55,917 nucleotides of DNA from Christensenella sp. UBA7703 (GTDB lineage Bacteria; Bacillota; Clostridia; Christensenellales; CAG-138), in NCBI GenBank assembly GCA_002482505.1, contig DLGD01000006.1, forward strand, positions 1 through 55,917, in the 5' to 3' direction. Of this stretch, positions 8,056 through 16,267 are shown piece by piece. Below the pieces are notes generated by a model. That model was not told the DNA's origin and searched no databases. It saw nothing but the letters and a program-made list of their open reading frames with translations. Position 1 is the stretch's first letter. Every line of letters begins with the position of its first letter. The position numbers were made by a program, and so were the translations under genes.

Positions 8056-8337
8056 ATGAGCAGATCGATTAAGAAAGGCCCGTTCATTAGCGAGCGCCTG
8101 CTCGGGCGCATCGAAGCCATGAACGCGAGCGGAAAAAAGACGGTCGTCAAGACTTGGTCTCGCGCCTCTACCATCTACCCGCAGATGGTTGGTCATACCA
8201 TCGCGGTGCATGACGGCAAAAAGCACGTTCCCGTGTACGTGACCGAGGAAATGGTCGGCCATAAGCTCGGCGAATTCGCACCGACGCGTACGTTCAGAGG
8301 ACACAGAGGCTCCGAAAAGTCCTCTTCTGCAAGGTAA
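8056..8337 (+). CDS. rpsS: 30S ribosomal protein S19
   Basis: A 93-residue S19: SRSIKKGPFI at the start, TWSRASTIYPQMVGHTIAVHDGKKHVPVYV in shorter stretches through the middle, and the LGEFAPTRTFRGH end. It binds 16S rRNA in the subunit head with S13 and contacts the A-site tRNA region. A GAAGGAG site precedes the ATG, 22 bases after rplB. Confidence 0.97.
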   Translation: MSRSIKKGPFISERLLGRIEAMNASGKKTVVKTWSRASTIYPQMVGHTIAVHDGKKHVPVYVTEEMVGHKLGEFAPTRTFRGHRGSEKSSSAR

Positions 8338-8352
8338 GGAGGAACGAAGCAA

Positions 8353-8739
8353 ATGGCAACCAGAATGAGAGAAAAGTCGGCCAAGCGCGCGGCCAACGCT
8401 GACAAGCGCCCGCATGCGACCGCAAAATACATTCGAATCTCTTCGCGCAAGGTGAAGGCCGTCATCGACCTGATCCGCGGTAAGAGCGTCAAAGAAGCCG
8501 AAGCCATCCTGCTCTACACGCCGAAAGCGGCGACCGAGCCGGTGGCAAAGCTCCTCAAGAGCGCGATTGCGAATGCGGAAAACAACCTTGACCTCAACCG
8601 CGAAGAACTCATCGTCGCCGAGATCTACGCAAACCAGGGTCCGACCCTGAAGCGTTTCCGGCCGAGAGCACATGGCCGCGCGAGTGCAATCCGCAAGCGC
8701 ACGAGCCACATCACGGTCGTGCTGGATCAGGCGAAGTAA
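8353..8739 (+). CDS. rplV: 50S ribosomal protein L22
   Basis: A 128-residue L22. After a basic N-terminal extension of about 25 residues the canonical fold starts at AKYIRISSRKVKAVIDLIRG; the beta-hairpin that reaches into the exit tunnel is at GPTLKRFRPRAHGRASAIRK. Mutations in that hairpin confer macrolide resistance in other species. The N-terminal extension makes it slightly longer than the usual 110-115 residues. Confidence 0.97.
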   Translation: MATRMREKSAKRAANADKRPHATAKYIRISSRKVKAVIDLIRGKSVKEAEAILLYTPKAATEPVAKLLKSAIANAENNLDLNREELIVAEIYANQGPTLKRFRPRAHGRASAIRKRTSHITVVLDQAK

Positions 8740-8753
8740 GGAGGAAATGAGCA

Positions 8754-9425
8754 ATGGGTCAAAAAGTTAATCCGAACGGGTTCCGCGTTGGCGTCATCAA
8801 GGACTGGAACACCCGCTGGTACGCCTCCAAGAAGGATTTCGCCGATTTTCTCGTCGAAGACCGCAAAATCCGCGACTTCGTGAAGAAGAAATACTTCCAG
8901 GCCAGCATTTCGCGCATCGAGATCGACCGCGCGGCAGGCAAAATCACCGTGAGCATCTTCACCGCGCGTCCCGGCCTTCTCATCGGCAAGGGCGGCACGG
9001 GCATCGATGTGATCAAGGAAGACATCAAAAAGGCAGTCGGCAAAGACGTGAGCGTCAACATCATGGAGATCCGTGATCCGGACGCAGACGCACAGCTGGT
9101 TGCGGAGAACATCGCTTCTCAGCTTGAAAAACGCATCAGCTTCCGCCGCGCTATGAAGCAATCCATGGGCCGCGCGATGCAGAAGAACAGCGTAAAAGGG
9201 ATCAAGCTCATGGTTTCCGGCCGTCTTGGCGGCGCAGAAATCGCAAGAAGCGAAGGATACCATGACGGTTCTATCCCGCTGCAGACCATGCGCGCGGACA
9301 TCCAGTACGGCTTTGCGGAAGCGAAGACCACCTACGGCCGCATCGGCTGCAAGGTCTGGATTTACAAGGGCGAACTGCTCGGCAAGCGCGGTGCTTCCGA
9401 CAGGCGTGAGGAAGGGGGCAAATAA
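8754..9425 (+). CDS. rpsC: 30S ribosomal protein S3
   Basis: A 223-residue S3 with an N-terminal domain starting GQKVNPNGFRVG, a KH domain with the GxxG loop (LIGKGGTGIDVIKEDI) and a C-terminal domain ending in a basic tail. S3 forms part of the mRNA entry channel and has helicase activity there with S4 and S5. Only two bases separate it from rplP. Confidence 0.97.
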   Translation: MGQKVNPNGFRVGVIKDWNTRWYASKKDFADFLVEDRKIRDFVKKKYFQASISRIEIDRAAGKITVSIFTARPGLLIGKGGTGIDVIKEDIKKAVGKDVSVNIMEIRDPDADAQLVAENIASQLEKRISFRRAMKQSMGRAMQKNSVKGIKLMVSGRLGGAEIARSEGYHDGSIPLQTMRADIQYGFAEAKTTYGRIGCKVWIYKGELLGKRGASDRREEGGK

Positions 9426-9427
9426 CC

Positions 9428-9868
9428 ATGTTGATGCCGAAAAGAGTAAAGCGGCGCAGAGTTTTCCGCGGCCGCATGAAAGGTAAAGCCACCCGTGGCA
9501 ACACGATCTCCCAGGGCGAATACGGCCTGGTTGCGCTGGAGCCCTGCTGGGTGACCAGCCAGCAGATCGAAGCAGCCCGTGTCGCGCTCACGCGCTACAT
9601 CAAACGTGGCGGCCAGGTCTGGATCAAGATCTTCCCCGACAAGCCCGTTACCGAAAAACCCGCCGAAACCCGCATGGGCAGCGGCAAAGGCTCCCCGGAA
9701 TACTGGGTTGCCGTGGTGAAACCGGGCCGCGTCCTCTTTGAGATTGCTGGAGTGGAGCAGGAGGTCGCTTATGAAGCGCTTCGCCTCGCGATGCACAAAC
9801 TCCCGCTCAAGTGCAAAGTAATCAAGAAGGAAACCGAAAAGGGTGGTGAAACCGATGAAGGCAAATAA
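9428..9868 (+). CDS. rplP: 50S ribosomal protein L16
   Basis: A 146-residue L16, starting MLMPKRVKRRRVFRGRMKG and including the conserved GQVWIKIFPDKPVTEKPAETRMG in adjoining segments. L16 organises the A-site tRNA region near the peptidyl transferase centre. Its last 14 bases overlap the start of rpmC, so the two are probably translationally coupled. Confidence 0.97.
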   Translation: MLMPKRVKRRRVFRGRMKGKATRGNTISQGEYGLVALEPCWVTSQQIEAARVALTRYIKRGGQVWIKIFPDKPVTEKPAETRMGSGKGSPEYWVAVVKPGRVLFEIAGVEQEVAYEALRLAMHKLPLKCKVIKKETEKGGETDEGK

Positions 9869-10058
9869 GTTTCGCGATATGACCAACGACGCGCTTGCCG
9901 CTCAGGAAAAAGAGCTCAAGAGCGAGCTGTTCAACCTTCGCTTTCAGTCGGCTACCGGCAGTCTTTCGAATCCCAACCGCATCAGCGAATGCAAGAAAGA
10001 CATCGCCAGAGTAAAAACGATCATTCGTGAGCGCGAGCTCGCGAAGGCAGCCGAGTAA
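9855..10058 (+). CDS. rpmC: 50S ribosomal protein L29
   Basis: A 67-residue two-helix protein: MKANKFRDMTNDALAAQEKEL then FNLRFQSATGSLSNPNRI. L29 lies near the tunnel exit beside L23. I chose the ATG at 9855, preceded by GGTGGTG inside rplP, because it gives the normal length; an alternative in-frame start four codons upstream is possible but has no better site. Confidence 0.95.
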   Translation: MKANKFRDMTNDALAAQEKELKSELFNLRFQSATGSLSNPNRISECKKDIARVKTIIRERELAKAAE

Positions 10059-10078
10059 CGGGAAGGAGGACAGAGCAC

Positions 10079-10336
10079 ATGGAAGAAAGAGGCTACAGAA
10101 AGACCCGTATCGGCGTGGTCGTCAGTAATAAAATGGACAAAACCGCCGTTGTCGCCATCAAGACCAAGGTTCGCCACCCGTTGTATGGCAAGATGGTCAA
10201 CCGCACGCGGAAGTTCAAGGTTCACGATGAAGAGAACCAGTGCGGCGTCGGCGATACCGTTAAGATTATGGAAACGCGCCCCATCAGCAAAGACAAACGG
10301 TGGCGCCTCGTCGAGATCGTCGAGAAGGCGAAGTAA
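10079..10336 (+). CDS. rpsQ: 30S ribosomal protein S17
   Basis: An 85-residue OB-fold protein with the conserved KTRIGVVVSNKMDKTAVV opening and the GDTVKIMETRPISKDKRW signature. S17 is an early-binding small subunit protein. A GGAAGGAGG site precedes the ATG. Confidence 0.97.
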   Translation: MEERGYRKTRIGVVVSNKMDKTAVVAIKTKVRHPLYGKMVNRTRKFKVHDEENQCGVGDTVKIMETRPISKDKRWRLVEIVEKAK

Positions 10337-10356
10337 AGACTGGAGGAACTGGGAAT

Positions 10357-10725
10357 ATGATTCAACCGCAAACCAGATTAAAGGTCGCGGACAACAGCGG
10401 CGCGAAAGAGATCATGTGCATTCGCGTGCTGGGCGGTTCCTACCGTAAGTCCGCCAATATTGGCGACGTCATCGTGGCCAGCGTCAAGTCCGCATCGCCG
10501 GGCGGCGCGGTCAAGAAGAAGGATGTTGTTCGCGCGGTAGTCGTGCGCACGGTGTCCGGCATTCAGCGTCCGGACGGAAGCTATATCCGTTTTGACGACA
10601 ATGCAGCCGTCATTATCAACGACCAGAAACAGCCCCGCGGCACCCGTATCTTTGGGCCCGTGGCGCGTGAACTGCGTGAGAAGGATTACATGAAAATTGT
10701 GTCCCTCGCACCGGAAGTACTGTAA
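10357..10725 (+). CDS. rplN: 50S ribosomal protein L14
   Basis: A 122-residue L14 of canonical length, from MIQPQTRLKVADNSGAKEI to IVSLAPEVL. It sits at the subunit interface and binds the silencing factor RsfS in other bacteria. The frame runs 19 codons further upstream into rpsQ, but only the ATG at 10357 has a suitable GGAGG and matches the family. Confidence 0.97.
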   Translation: MIQPQTRLKVADNSGAKEIMCIRVLGGSYRKSANIGDVIVASVKSASPGGAVKKKDVVRAVVVRTVSGIQRPDGSYIRFDDNAAVIINDQKQPRGTRIFGPVARELREKDYMKIVSLAPEVL

Positions 10726-10739
10726 AGGAGGAGCATGAC

Positions 10740-11081
10740 ATGAACAGCTTAAACGTCAAAAAAGGCGATACCGTCGTTGTCATCTCCGGCAAAGACAAGG
10801 GCAAAAAGGGCAAGATCATGGTCGCGCAGCCCGATGACGAGCGCGTGATCGTACAGGGCGCCGCAATGGTGACCCGCCATGTCAAGCCCCGCAAGCAAGG
10901 CCAACCCGGCGGCCGCATCGAGAAGGAAGGCCCGATCCATGCGTCCAACGTCATGCTGGTTTGCCCGAAGTGCGACAAGCCCACCCGCATCGCCCACAAG
11001 CTCAAGGAAGTTGAGATTTCCGGCGAGAAGAAACAAAAGAGCGTCCGCGTTTGCAAAAAGTGCGGTAAAGTCATCGACTAA
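10740..11081 (+). CDS. rplX: 50S ribosomal protein L24
   Basis: A 113-residue L24 with a KOW motif (VKKGDTVVVISGKDKGKKGKI) and a C-terminal zinc-ribbon-like segment containing CPKC and CKKC. L24 is one of two proteins that initiate large subunit assembly. Its four-Cys tail is common in Bacillota L24 and probably binds zinc. AGGAGG precedes the ATG. Confidence 0.97.
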   Translation: MNSLNVKKGDTVVVISGKDKGKKGKIMVAQPDDERVIVQGAAMVTRHVKPRKQGQPGGRIEKEGPIHASNVMLVCPKCDKPTRIAHKLKEVEISGEKKQKSVRVCKKCGKVID

Positions 11082-11102
11082 GGCGGAAGGAGGAACTGAC
11101 AA

Positions 11103-11987
11103 GTGGCAACGAAGAAAGACATCGAAACCGTAACTGAAGCCGTTGAAGCAGCAGCCGAAACGGTCGTTGAAGAAGTGAAGAAAGCCGCGAAGAAGGCAGC
11201 TCCGAAGGCCGCCGAAGCCGCAGAAGCCGTCGAAAAAGCTGTCAAGAAGACCGCCAAAGCAGCAGCCGAAACCGCAGAAAAAGCGGCGGAAGCTGTCAGC
11301 GAAGCGGCAGCCGAGACGGTTGCCAAGGCAGCAGGCGCCGTCAAGGAAGCCGCAGCCAAGGTCGAAAAGAAGGCGGAAGCCGCAGCCAAACCCGCCGCCA
11401 AGAAGGCGAAGGGCGCGCAGGCAGACATGAAAAAGCTCGAAGGCATGCCGCGTCTCAAGCAGCGCTATCTTGAAGAGATCGCGCCCGCAATGAAGACCAA
11501 GTTTGCCTATAAAAACGTGATGCAGATTCCGTACCTTGAGAAAGTCGTCATCAACATGGGCCTTGGTTCCGACAAGGAAAACCCCAAGGGCATCGAAGCG
11601 GCCATCAAGGAACTGAGCACCATCGCCGGCCAGAAAGCGGTCGCAACCCGCGCCAAGAAGAGCGTCGCGAACTTCAAAGTTCGTGAAGGCATGACCATCG
11701 GCGCAAAGGTGACCCTCCGTGGCGACCGGATGTACTATTTTGTCGACAAGCTCTTCAACATCGTCCTGCCTCGCGTTCGCGACTTCCGCGGCGTTTCCGA
11801 CAAGGCGTTTGACGGGCGCGGCAACTACGCCCTCGGCCTCAAGGAACAGCTGATCTTCCCGGAGATCAACTACGACGACGTCGACAAGGTGCGCGGCATG
11901 AACATCGTGTTCGTCACGAGCGCCAACACCGACGAAGAATGCAAAGAGCTGCTCACCCAGCTCGGCATCCCGTTTGTGCAGGGTTGA
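11103..11987 (+). CDS. rplE: 50S ribosomal protein L5 with a 114-residue Ala/Lys/Glu-rich N-terminal extension
   Basis: A 294-residue protein. Residues 115-294 are a complete L5 of normal length, starting at MPRLKQRYLEEIAPAMK, the protein that holds 5S rRNA and the P-site tRNA elbow. Residues 1-114 are extra: almost only Ala, Lys, Glu and Val in a repeating pattern like KKAAEAAEKA, with two Pro, looking like a long amphipathic or histone H1-like helix. The start is GTG at 11103, with the only good AGGAGG site in the region about nine bases before it; the Met at the classical start (11445) has no comparable site. Base composition is like the neighbours, so it is not an obvious insertion. Function of the extension is unknown. 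Confidence 0.93.
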   Translation: MATKKDIETVTEAVEAAAETVVEEVKKAAKKAAPKAAEAAEAVEKAVKKTAKAAAETAEKAAEAVSEAAAETVAKAAGAVKEAAAKVEKKAEAAAKPAAKKAKGAQADMKKLEGMPRLKQRYLEEIAPAMKTKFAYKNVMQIPYLEKVVINMGLGSDKENPKGIEAAIKELSTIAGQKAVATRAKKSVANFKVREGMTIGAKVTLRGDRMYYFVDKLFNIVLPRVRDFRGVSDKAFDGRGNYALGLKEQLIFPEINYDDVDKVRGMNIVFVTSANTDEECKELLTQLGIPFVQG

Positions 11988-12005
11988 TAATGGAGGAAAG
12001 CAAAA

Positions 12006-12191
12006 ATGGCTAAGACAAGCATGAAGTTAAAGCAGGCGCGCGAGCCGAAGTTCAGCACCCGTGCTTACACCCGCTGCCGCATCTGCGGCCGTCCCCACTC
12101 GGTTCTGCGCAAGTATGGCATCTGCCGCATTTGCTTCCGCGAACTGGCGTATAAGGGCGAAATCCCCGGCGTACGCAAGGCAAGCTGGTAA
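12006..12191 (+). CDS. rpsN: 30S ribosomal protein S14, zinc-binding (type Z)
   Basis: A 61-residue S14 of the short zinc form, with Cys at 24, 27, 40 and 43 in two CxxC pairs. The C+ type is typical of Bacillota and many Gram-positives. It ends with the conserved GEIPGVRKASW. A TGGAGG site lies before the ATG. Confidence 0.97.
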   Translation: MAKTSMKLKQAREPKFSTRAYTRCRICGRPHSVLRKYGICRICFRELAYKGEIPGVRKASW

Positions 12192-12205
12192 AGGAGGAAA
12201 CGAAT

Positions 12206-12598
12206 ATGACAGATACCATTGCCGATATGCTCACCCGTATCCGTAACGCTTTGATTGCGAAGCATGATTCTGTTGAAATCCCCGCTTCCACGATGAAGAA
12301 GGCGATCGCGCAGATCCTCGTGGACGAAGGATACATCAAGGGCTTCGAAGTCATTGCAGACGGCGAGAAGAAGACGATCCGTGTTCAGCTCAAGTACGGC
12401 GCAAACAAGCAGCGCGTCATCGTCGGCATCAAGCGCATCTCCCGCCCCGGCCTTCGCGTGTATGCGCGTAAGGACGAAATGCCCAAGGTCCTCGGCGGCC
12501 TCGGCATCGCGATTGTTTCCACCTCCCGCGGCGTTATGACCGACCGGGAAGCGCGCAAACAGGGCGTTGGCGGCGAAGTGCTGGCCTACGTTTGGTAA
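12206..12598 (+). CDS. rpsH: 30S ribosomal protein S8
   Basis: A 130-residue S8 opening DTIADMLTRIRNAL and ending with the conserved MTDREARKQGVGGEVLAYVW. S8 binds the central domain of 16S rRNA and in enteric bacteria represses the spc operon. It is followed by an unusually long 107-base gap before rplF. Confidence 0.97.
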   Translation: MTDTIADMLTRIRNALIAKHDSVEIPASTMKKAIAQILVDEGYIKGFEVIADGEKKTIRVQLKYGANKQRVIVGIKRISRPGLRVYARKDEMPKVLGGLGIAIVSTSRGVMTDREARKQGVGGEVLAYVW

Positions 12599-12705
12599 TT
12601 TAAAAAGGGCGGATGCCTCGTTTTTCAGAACTGCCGCAAAAATGCACCGGTGCTGAAAAGCGGACGTCCGCGCCTGCATGATATTACAAAAAAGGAGAAA
12701 ACAAC

Positions 12706-13245
12706 ATGTCTCGTATCGGAAAACTTCCGGTCAGCATTCCTGCCGGAGTGACAATTACGGTCGGAGACGGCAACGTCGTCACCGTAAAGGGTCCGAAAGG
12801 CACGCTCAGCGAGAAAATCTCCTCGGAGATGGTTCTTGAGCAGGATGCCGGTGTACTCACCGTCAAACGACCCAGTGACGACAAGCGTCATCGCGCGTTG
12901 CACGGCCTGACCCGCACGCTCATCAACAACATGGTTGTGGGCACGACCGCCGGCTATGAAAAGAAGCTGGAGATCGTCGGCGTCGGTTACAAGGCGCAAG
13001 CACAGGGCACAGGCCTTGTGATCAACGTCGGTTACTCCCACCCTGTGAACTTCCCGGCACCTGCGGGCATCACCTTTGATGTTCCCGGCCCCACGAAGAT
13101 CACAGTGAAGGGCATCGATAAGCAGAAGGTTGGCCAGGTGGCCGCCGATATCCGCGCGGTGCGTCCGCCCGAACCCTATAAGGGCAAAGGCATTCGCTAT
13201 GAGAACGAGGTCGTTCGCCGCAAGGAAGGCAAGACCGGTAAGTAA
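12706..13245 (+). CDS. rplF: 50S ribosomal protein L6
   Basis: A 179-residue L6 with its two homologous halves, starting SRIGKLPVSIPAGV and ending PYKGKGIRYENEVVRRKEGK. L6 lies near the sarcin-ricin loop and factor-binding site. AAAAGGAG precedes the ATG. Confidence 0.97.
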   Translation: MSRIGKLPVSIPAGVTITVGDGNVVTVKGPKGTLSEKISSEMVLEQDAGVLTVKRPSDDKRHRALHGLTRTLINNMVVGTTAGYEKKLEIVGVGYKAQAQGTGLVINVGYSHPVNFPAPAGITFDVPGPTKITVKGIDKQKVGQVAADIRAVRPPEPYKGKGIRYENEVVRRKEGKTGK

Positions 13246-13266
13246 AGCAGGAAGGAGTGACGAAAG

Positions 13267-13635
13267 ATGTTTAGCAAAATCGACAAAAACGCGATTCGCG
13301 TGGATCGTCATTACCGCATGCGTAAGAACATCGTTGGTACCACGGAACGTCCTCGTTTGAACGTTTACCGCAGCACCACGCACATCTACGCACAGGTGAT
13401 CGATGACACCGTTGGAAACACCTTGGTCGCAGCTTCCACGCTGGACGCCGACATCAAGGGCAAGCTGGAGGGCAAGAGCAAGGTGGAACAGGCCGCTCTT
13501 GTCGGCGAACTCGTCGGCGCGCGCGCCAAGGCAAAGGGTGTCTCCCAGGTCGTGTTCGACCGCGGCGGTTACCTCTACACCGGACGCGTTGCCGCTCTCG
13601 CGGACGGCGCTCGCAAAGCCGGGCTGGACTTCTAA
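13267..13635 (+). CDS. rplR: 50S ribosomal protein L18
   Basis: A 122-residue L18. Recognisable parts are RVDRHYRMRKNIVGTTERPR at the start and FDRGGYLYTGRVAALADGAR near the end. L18 binds 5S rRNA with L5 and L25. GGAAGGAG lies before the ATG. Confidence 0.97.
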   Translation: MFSKIDKNAIRVDRHYRMRKNIVGTTERPRLNVYRSTTHIYAQVIDDTVGNTLVAASTLDADIKGKLEGKSKVEQAALVGELVGARAKAKGVSQVVFDRGGYLYTGRVAALADGARKAGLDF

Positions 13636-13647
13636 GGAGGAACGAAC

Positions 13648-14157
13648 ATGCAAAATAACAGGAGATTCGAAAAAGAGCCCAGCGAATTCAAAGAGCGTCT
13701 GGTTGCGATCAACCGCGTTGCGAAGGTTGTTAAGGGCGGTAAGAACTTCCGGTTCACCGCGCTGATGGTCGTTGGCAACGAAAAGGGCAAGGTCGGTGTC
13801 GGTCTCGGCAAAGCGGCTGAAATCCCTGAGGCAGTTCGCAAAGGCGTTGAAGACGCGAAGCGTCATATGGTCGATGTCCCGATCGTGGGCACGACGATTC
13901 CCCACGCCGTGGAAGGCAGATTCGGCAAAGGCCATGTTCGCATGCTGCCCGCCGAAGAAGGCACCGGCGTTATCGCGGGCGGTCCCGCGCGTGCAGTCCT
14001 CGAAATGGTCGGCATTCGCGATATCCGTACCAAGTCGTACGGTTCCAACAATCCCAGCAACTGCGTGAAAGCCACGATCGAAGGCCTCAGCCAGCTTCGC
14101 ACTGCGGAGCAGATTGCCAAGGCCCGCGGCAAGTCCGTGGAAGAGATCTTGGGTTAA
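13648..14157 (+). CDS. rpsE: 30S ribosomal protein S5
   Basis: A 169-residue S5. The N-terminal dsRNA-binding-like domain shows VAINRVAKVVKGGKNFRFTA and VGVGLGKAAEIPEAVRKG, followed by the C-terminal domain with IAGGPARAVLEMVGI. S5 acts in translational accuracy and the mRNA entry channel. TAAGGAGG precedes the ATG. Confidence 0.97.
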   Translation: MQNNRRFEKEPSEFKERLVAINRVAKVVKGGKNFRFTALMVVGNEKGKVGVGLGKAAEIPEAVRKGVEDAKRHMVDVPIVGTTIPHAVEGRFGKGHVRMLPAEEGTGVIAGGPARAVLEMVGIRDIRTKSYGSNNPSNCVKATIEGLSQLRTAEQIAKARGKSVEEILG

Positions 14158-14170
14158 GGAGGACGCTACA

Positions 14171-14374
14171 ATGGCGAAAGCAAAAGCGGCGGAGGCCAAA
14201 AAACTCAAGATAACGCTCGTAAAGAGCCCGATCGGCTGCCTGAAAGATCAGCAGGCTACGGTCGTCGCGCTGGGCCTGAAAAAGCTCCACAGCACCGTTA
14301 CCCAGCCGGATAACGCCTGCACGCGCGGCATGATCTTTAAGGTCAAGCACCTGATCACGGTGGAAGAAGTTTAA
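14171..14374 (+). CDS. rpmD: 50S ribosomal protein L30
   Basis: A 67-residue L30. The usual start sequence (KLKITLVKSPIG) is preceded by a short Ala/Lys-rich extension, AKAKAAEAK, reminiscent in composition of the much longer extension on L5 in this operon. I chose the ATG at 14171, which has AAGGAGGA before it, over in-frame codons inside rpsE. Confidence 0.95.
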   Translation: MAKAKAAEAKKLKITLVKSPIGCLKDQQATVVALGLKKLHSTVTQPDNACTRGMIFKVKHLITVEEV

Positions 14375-14392
14375 GGCAGGAGGACGTGCATC

Positions 14393-14836
14393 ATGAAACT
14401 CCATGAATTATCGCCCGCCCCCGGGTCGGTCAAAGCCCCGAAGCGCATCGGTCGCGGTACCGGAAGCGGCATGGGCAAGACCTCCACGAAGGGTCACAAG
14501 GGCCAGAAGGCACGCAGCGGAAGCAAGAAGAACGGTTTCGAAGGCGGCCAGATGCCGCTGACGCGCCGCTTGCCCAAGCGCGGCTTCACCAACATCTTTG
14601 GAAAAGAATACACGATTATCAACGTTTCCGACCTTGATGGGTTGGAGAACGGCACCGTAGTGACGGCTGAAATGCTGAAGAAATCCGGCATGATCAGCAA
14701 GATCGAAAAGGACGGCCTGAAGGTTTTGGGTGGCGGCGAGCTGACGAAGAAACTGGACGTTAAAGCGGCAAAGTTCTCTCAATCCGCTCAGACTGCAATT
14801 AAGGCTGCTGGCGGAAGTGTTGAGGTGATCGGCTGA
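14393..14836 (+). CDS. rplO: 50S ribosomal protein L15
   Basis: A 147-residue L15 with the glycine-rich N-terminal tail (GRGTGSGMGKTSTKGHKGQ) and the FEGGQMPLTRRLPKRGF segment that penetrates 23S rRNA. Its stop overlaps the secY start by one base (TGATG), coupling the two. Confidence 0.97.
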   Translation: MKLHELSPAPGSVKAPKRIGRGTGSGMGKTSTKGHKGQKARSGSKKNGFEGGQMPLTRRLPKRGFTNIFGKEYTIINVSDLDGLENGTVVTAEMLKKSGMISKIEKDGLKVLGGGELTKKLDVKAAKFSQSAQTAIKAAGGSVEVIG

Positions 14837-16092
14837 TGTTCCAGACATATATCAACGCGTTTAAGATCAAAGAGATCCGCAAGAAGATGCTCATCACGCT
14901 TCTGCTGATCGTGGTCTACCGGCTCGGAAGTTTCATTCCGATCCCCGGCGTCAATACGGAGCTCCTTCGGAGCGCCGTGTCGCAATATGACATTCTCGGC
15001 TTTCTCGACCTGCTCACGGGCAGCTCGTTCAGCCAGTTTACGATCTTTGCGATGGGCATCTCGCCCTACATCAACGCGTCGATTATCATCCAACTGCTCA
15101 CGATTGCGATTCCTTCGCTGGAGCGCCTGAGCAAGGAGGAGGACGGCCGCGCCAAGATCGAAAAAATCACTCGCTACGTCGGTATTGCGCTCGCGATGGT
15201 TCAGTCCATCGGTATCTTTATCGGCCTCGGCACCAAGTATCTCGTGGACGCCAGCTGGCTGACCTATGCCACAATCGGCATTTGCTCGACCGCAGGTACC
15301 GCATTCCTGATGTGGCTCGGTGAGCGCATCACCGAGGACGGCGTTGGCAACGGCGTTTCGATGCTGATCTTTGCATCCATCGTTTCGCGCGTGCCCAAGA
15401 CGTTCATCAACCTCGGCGAACAGCTCATGGTCGGCACACTTCCCATCTGGGAACTGTTGATGCTTGCCGTTCTGGTTGTCGGCCTTATCACGCTGGTGAC
15501 GCATGTGGATCAGGCGCAGCGGCGCATCCCCGTGCAGTATGCAAAGCGCGTTGTCGGCCGCAAGATGTATGGCGGACAGAGCACCTACCTGCCGATCAAG
15601 GCGAACTCCAACGGCGTTCTGCCGCTGATCTTCGCGCTCACGTTCCTCCAGTTCCCGGGCATGATCGCCCAGTTCTGGCCGAACAGCCCGTTCTATACGT
15701 TCTATAAAACGTACATGGGCACCAACAGCGCGATTTACTACATCATCTATGCGCTTCTGATCATCGGCTTTGGTTTCTTCTATTCGAGCGTGACGTTCAA
15801 TCCGATCGAAATGTCGAAGAATCTGCAGCAAAACGGCGGCTTCATCACGGGTATCCGCCCCGGTAAGCCGACGAGCGACTACCTCGGCAAGATCTCCGGA
15901 CGCCTCACGCTGTTCGGTTCGCTCTTCCTCGCGGTGGTTGCGATCCTGCCCCAGCTGGCGATGAAAGGCATGGCCGAGAGCAGCGCGTTTGGCGCAACCA
16001 GCGTGCTGATTATGGTCAACGTTGCCCTTGAGACGACGAACCAGCTCGAAAGCCACATGCTCATGCGCCACTACAAGGGCTTCCTCAATTAA
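14836..16092 (+). CDS. secY: Protein translocase subunit SecY
   Basis: A 418-residue polytopic membrane protein, the pore of the Sec translocon. The first membrane segment follows IREIRKKML-like IKEIRKKMLITLLL, and conserved segments include GSFIPIPGVN, GISPYINASIIIQLL, the plug-proximal region and the cytosolic loop QRRIPVQYAKR that contacts ribosome and SecA. Its partner secG is encoded at 35.5 kb here; secE is outside the window. Start overlaps rplO. Confidence 0.97.
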   Translation: MFQTYINAFKIKEIRKKMLITLLLIVVYRLGSFIPIPGVNTELLRSAVSQYDILGFLDLLTGSSFSQFTIFAMGISPYINASIIIQLLTIAIPSLERLSKEEDGRAKIEKITRYVGIALAMVQSIGIFIGLGTKYLVDASWLTYATIGICSTAGTAFLMWLGERITEDGVGNGVSMLIFASIVSRVPKTFINLGEQLMVGTLPIWELLMLAVLVVGLITLVTHVDQAQRRIPVQYAKRVVGRKMYGGQSTYLPIKANSNGVLPLIFALTFLQFPGMIAQFWPNSPFYTFYKTYMGTNSAIYYIIYALLIIGFGFFYSSVTFNPIEMSKNLQQNGGFITGIRPGKPTSDYLGKISGRLTLFGSLFLAVVAILPQLAMKGMAESSAFGATSVLIMVNVALETTNQLESHMLMRHYKGFLN

Positions 16093-16267
16093 CAATCGCG
16101 CGGCCTGCAAAAGAGGCTCGCAAACGTTTACAAGCGGGTTCAGGCGTGCCGGTATCTTGCCGGCGCGCCGGTTCCGCGGAATTGCGAAGCCACGCTGCGA
16201 CTGCGTTACGGAACAAGCCAAGATTCGAGCACATGCACGAAAATGCGCTTAGACCGGAGGAAACGCA
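16093..16267. other. Intergenic spacer secY-adk
   Basis: The 175-base gap is long for this operon. It contains clustered GCCGG repeats (near 16148-16172) that can form alternative short hairpins, but no T-run, so a regular terminator is not supported. The adk site CCGGAGG lies at its end. Confidence 0.35.

Noticed and set aside
11429..11987. A short L5 starting at the internal Met codons (11429 or 11445)
   Set aside because: Neither has a good ribosome site, whereas the GTG at 11103 does; the longer protein is preferred.
12625..14208. Long minus-strand open frame of 527 codons across rplF-rpsE
   Set aside because: It is antisense to four clear ribosomal protein genes, has no ribosome site and a composition typical of shadow frames in GC-rich DNA.
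14788..16221. Minus-strand open frame of 477 codons opposite secY
   Set aside because: Rich in His/Arg/Asp with no recognisable domain, exactly antisense to secY; a shadow frame.
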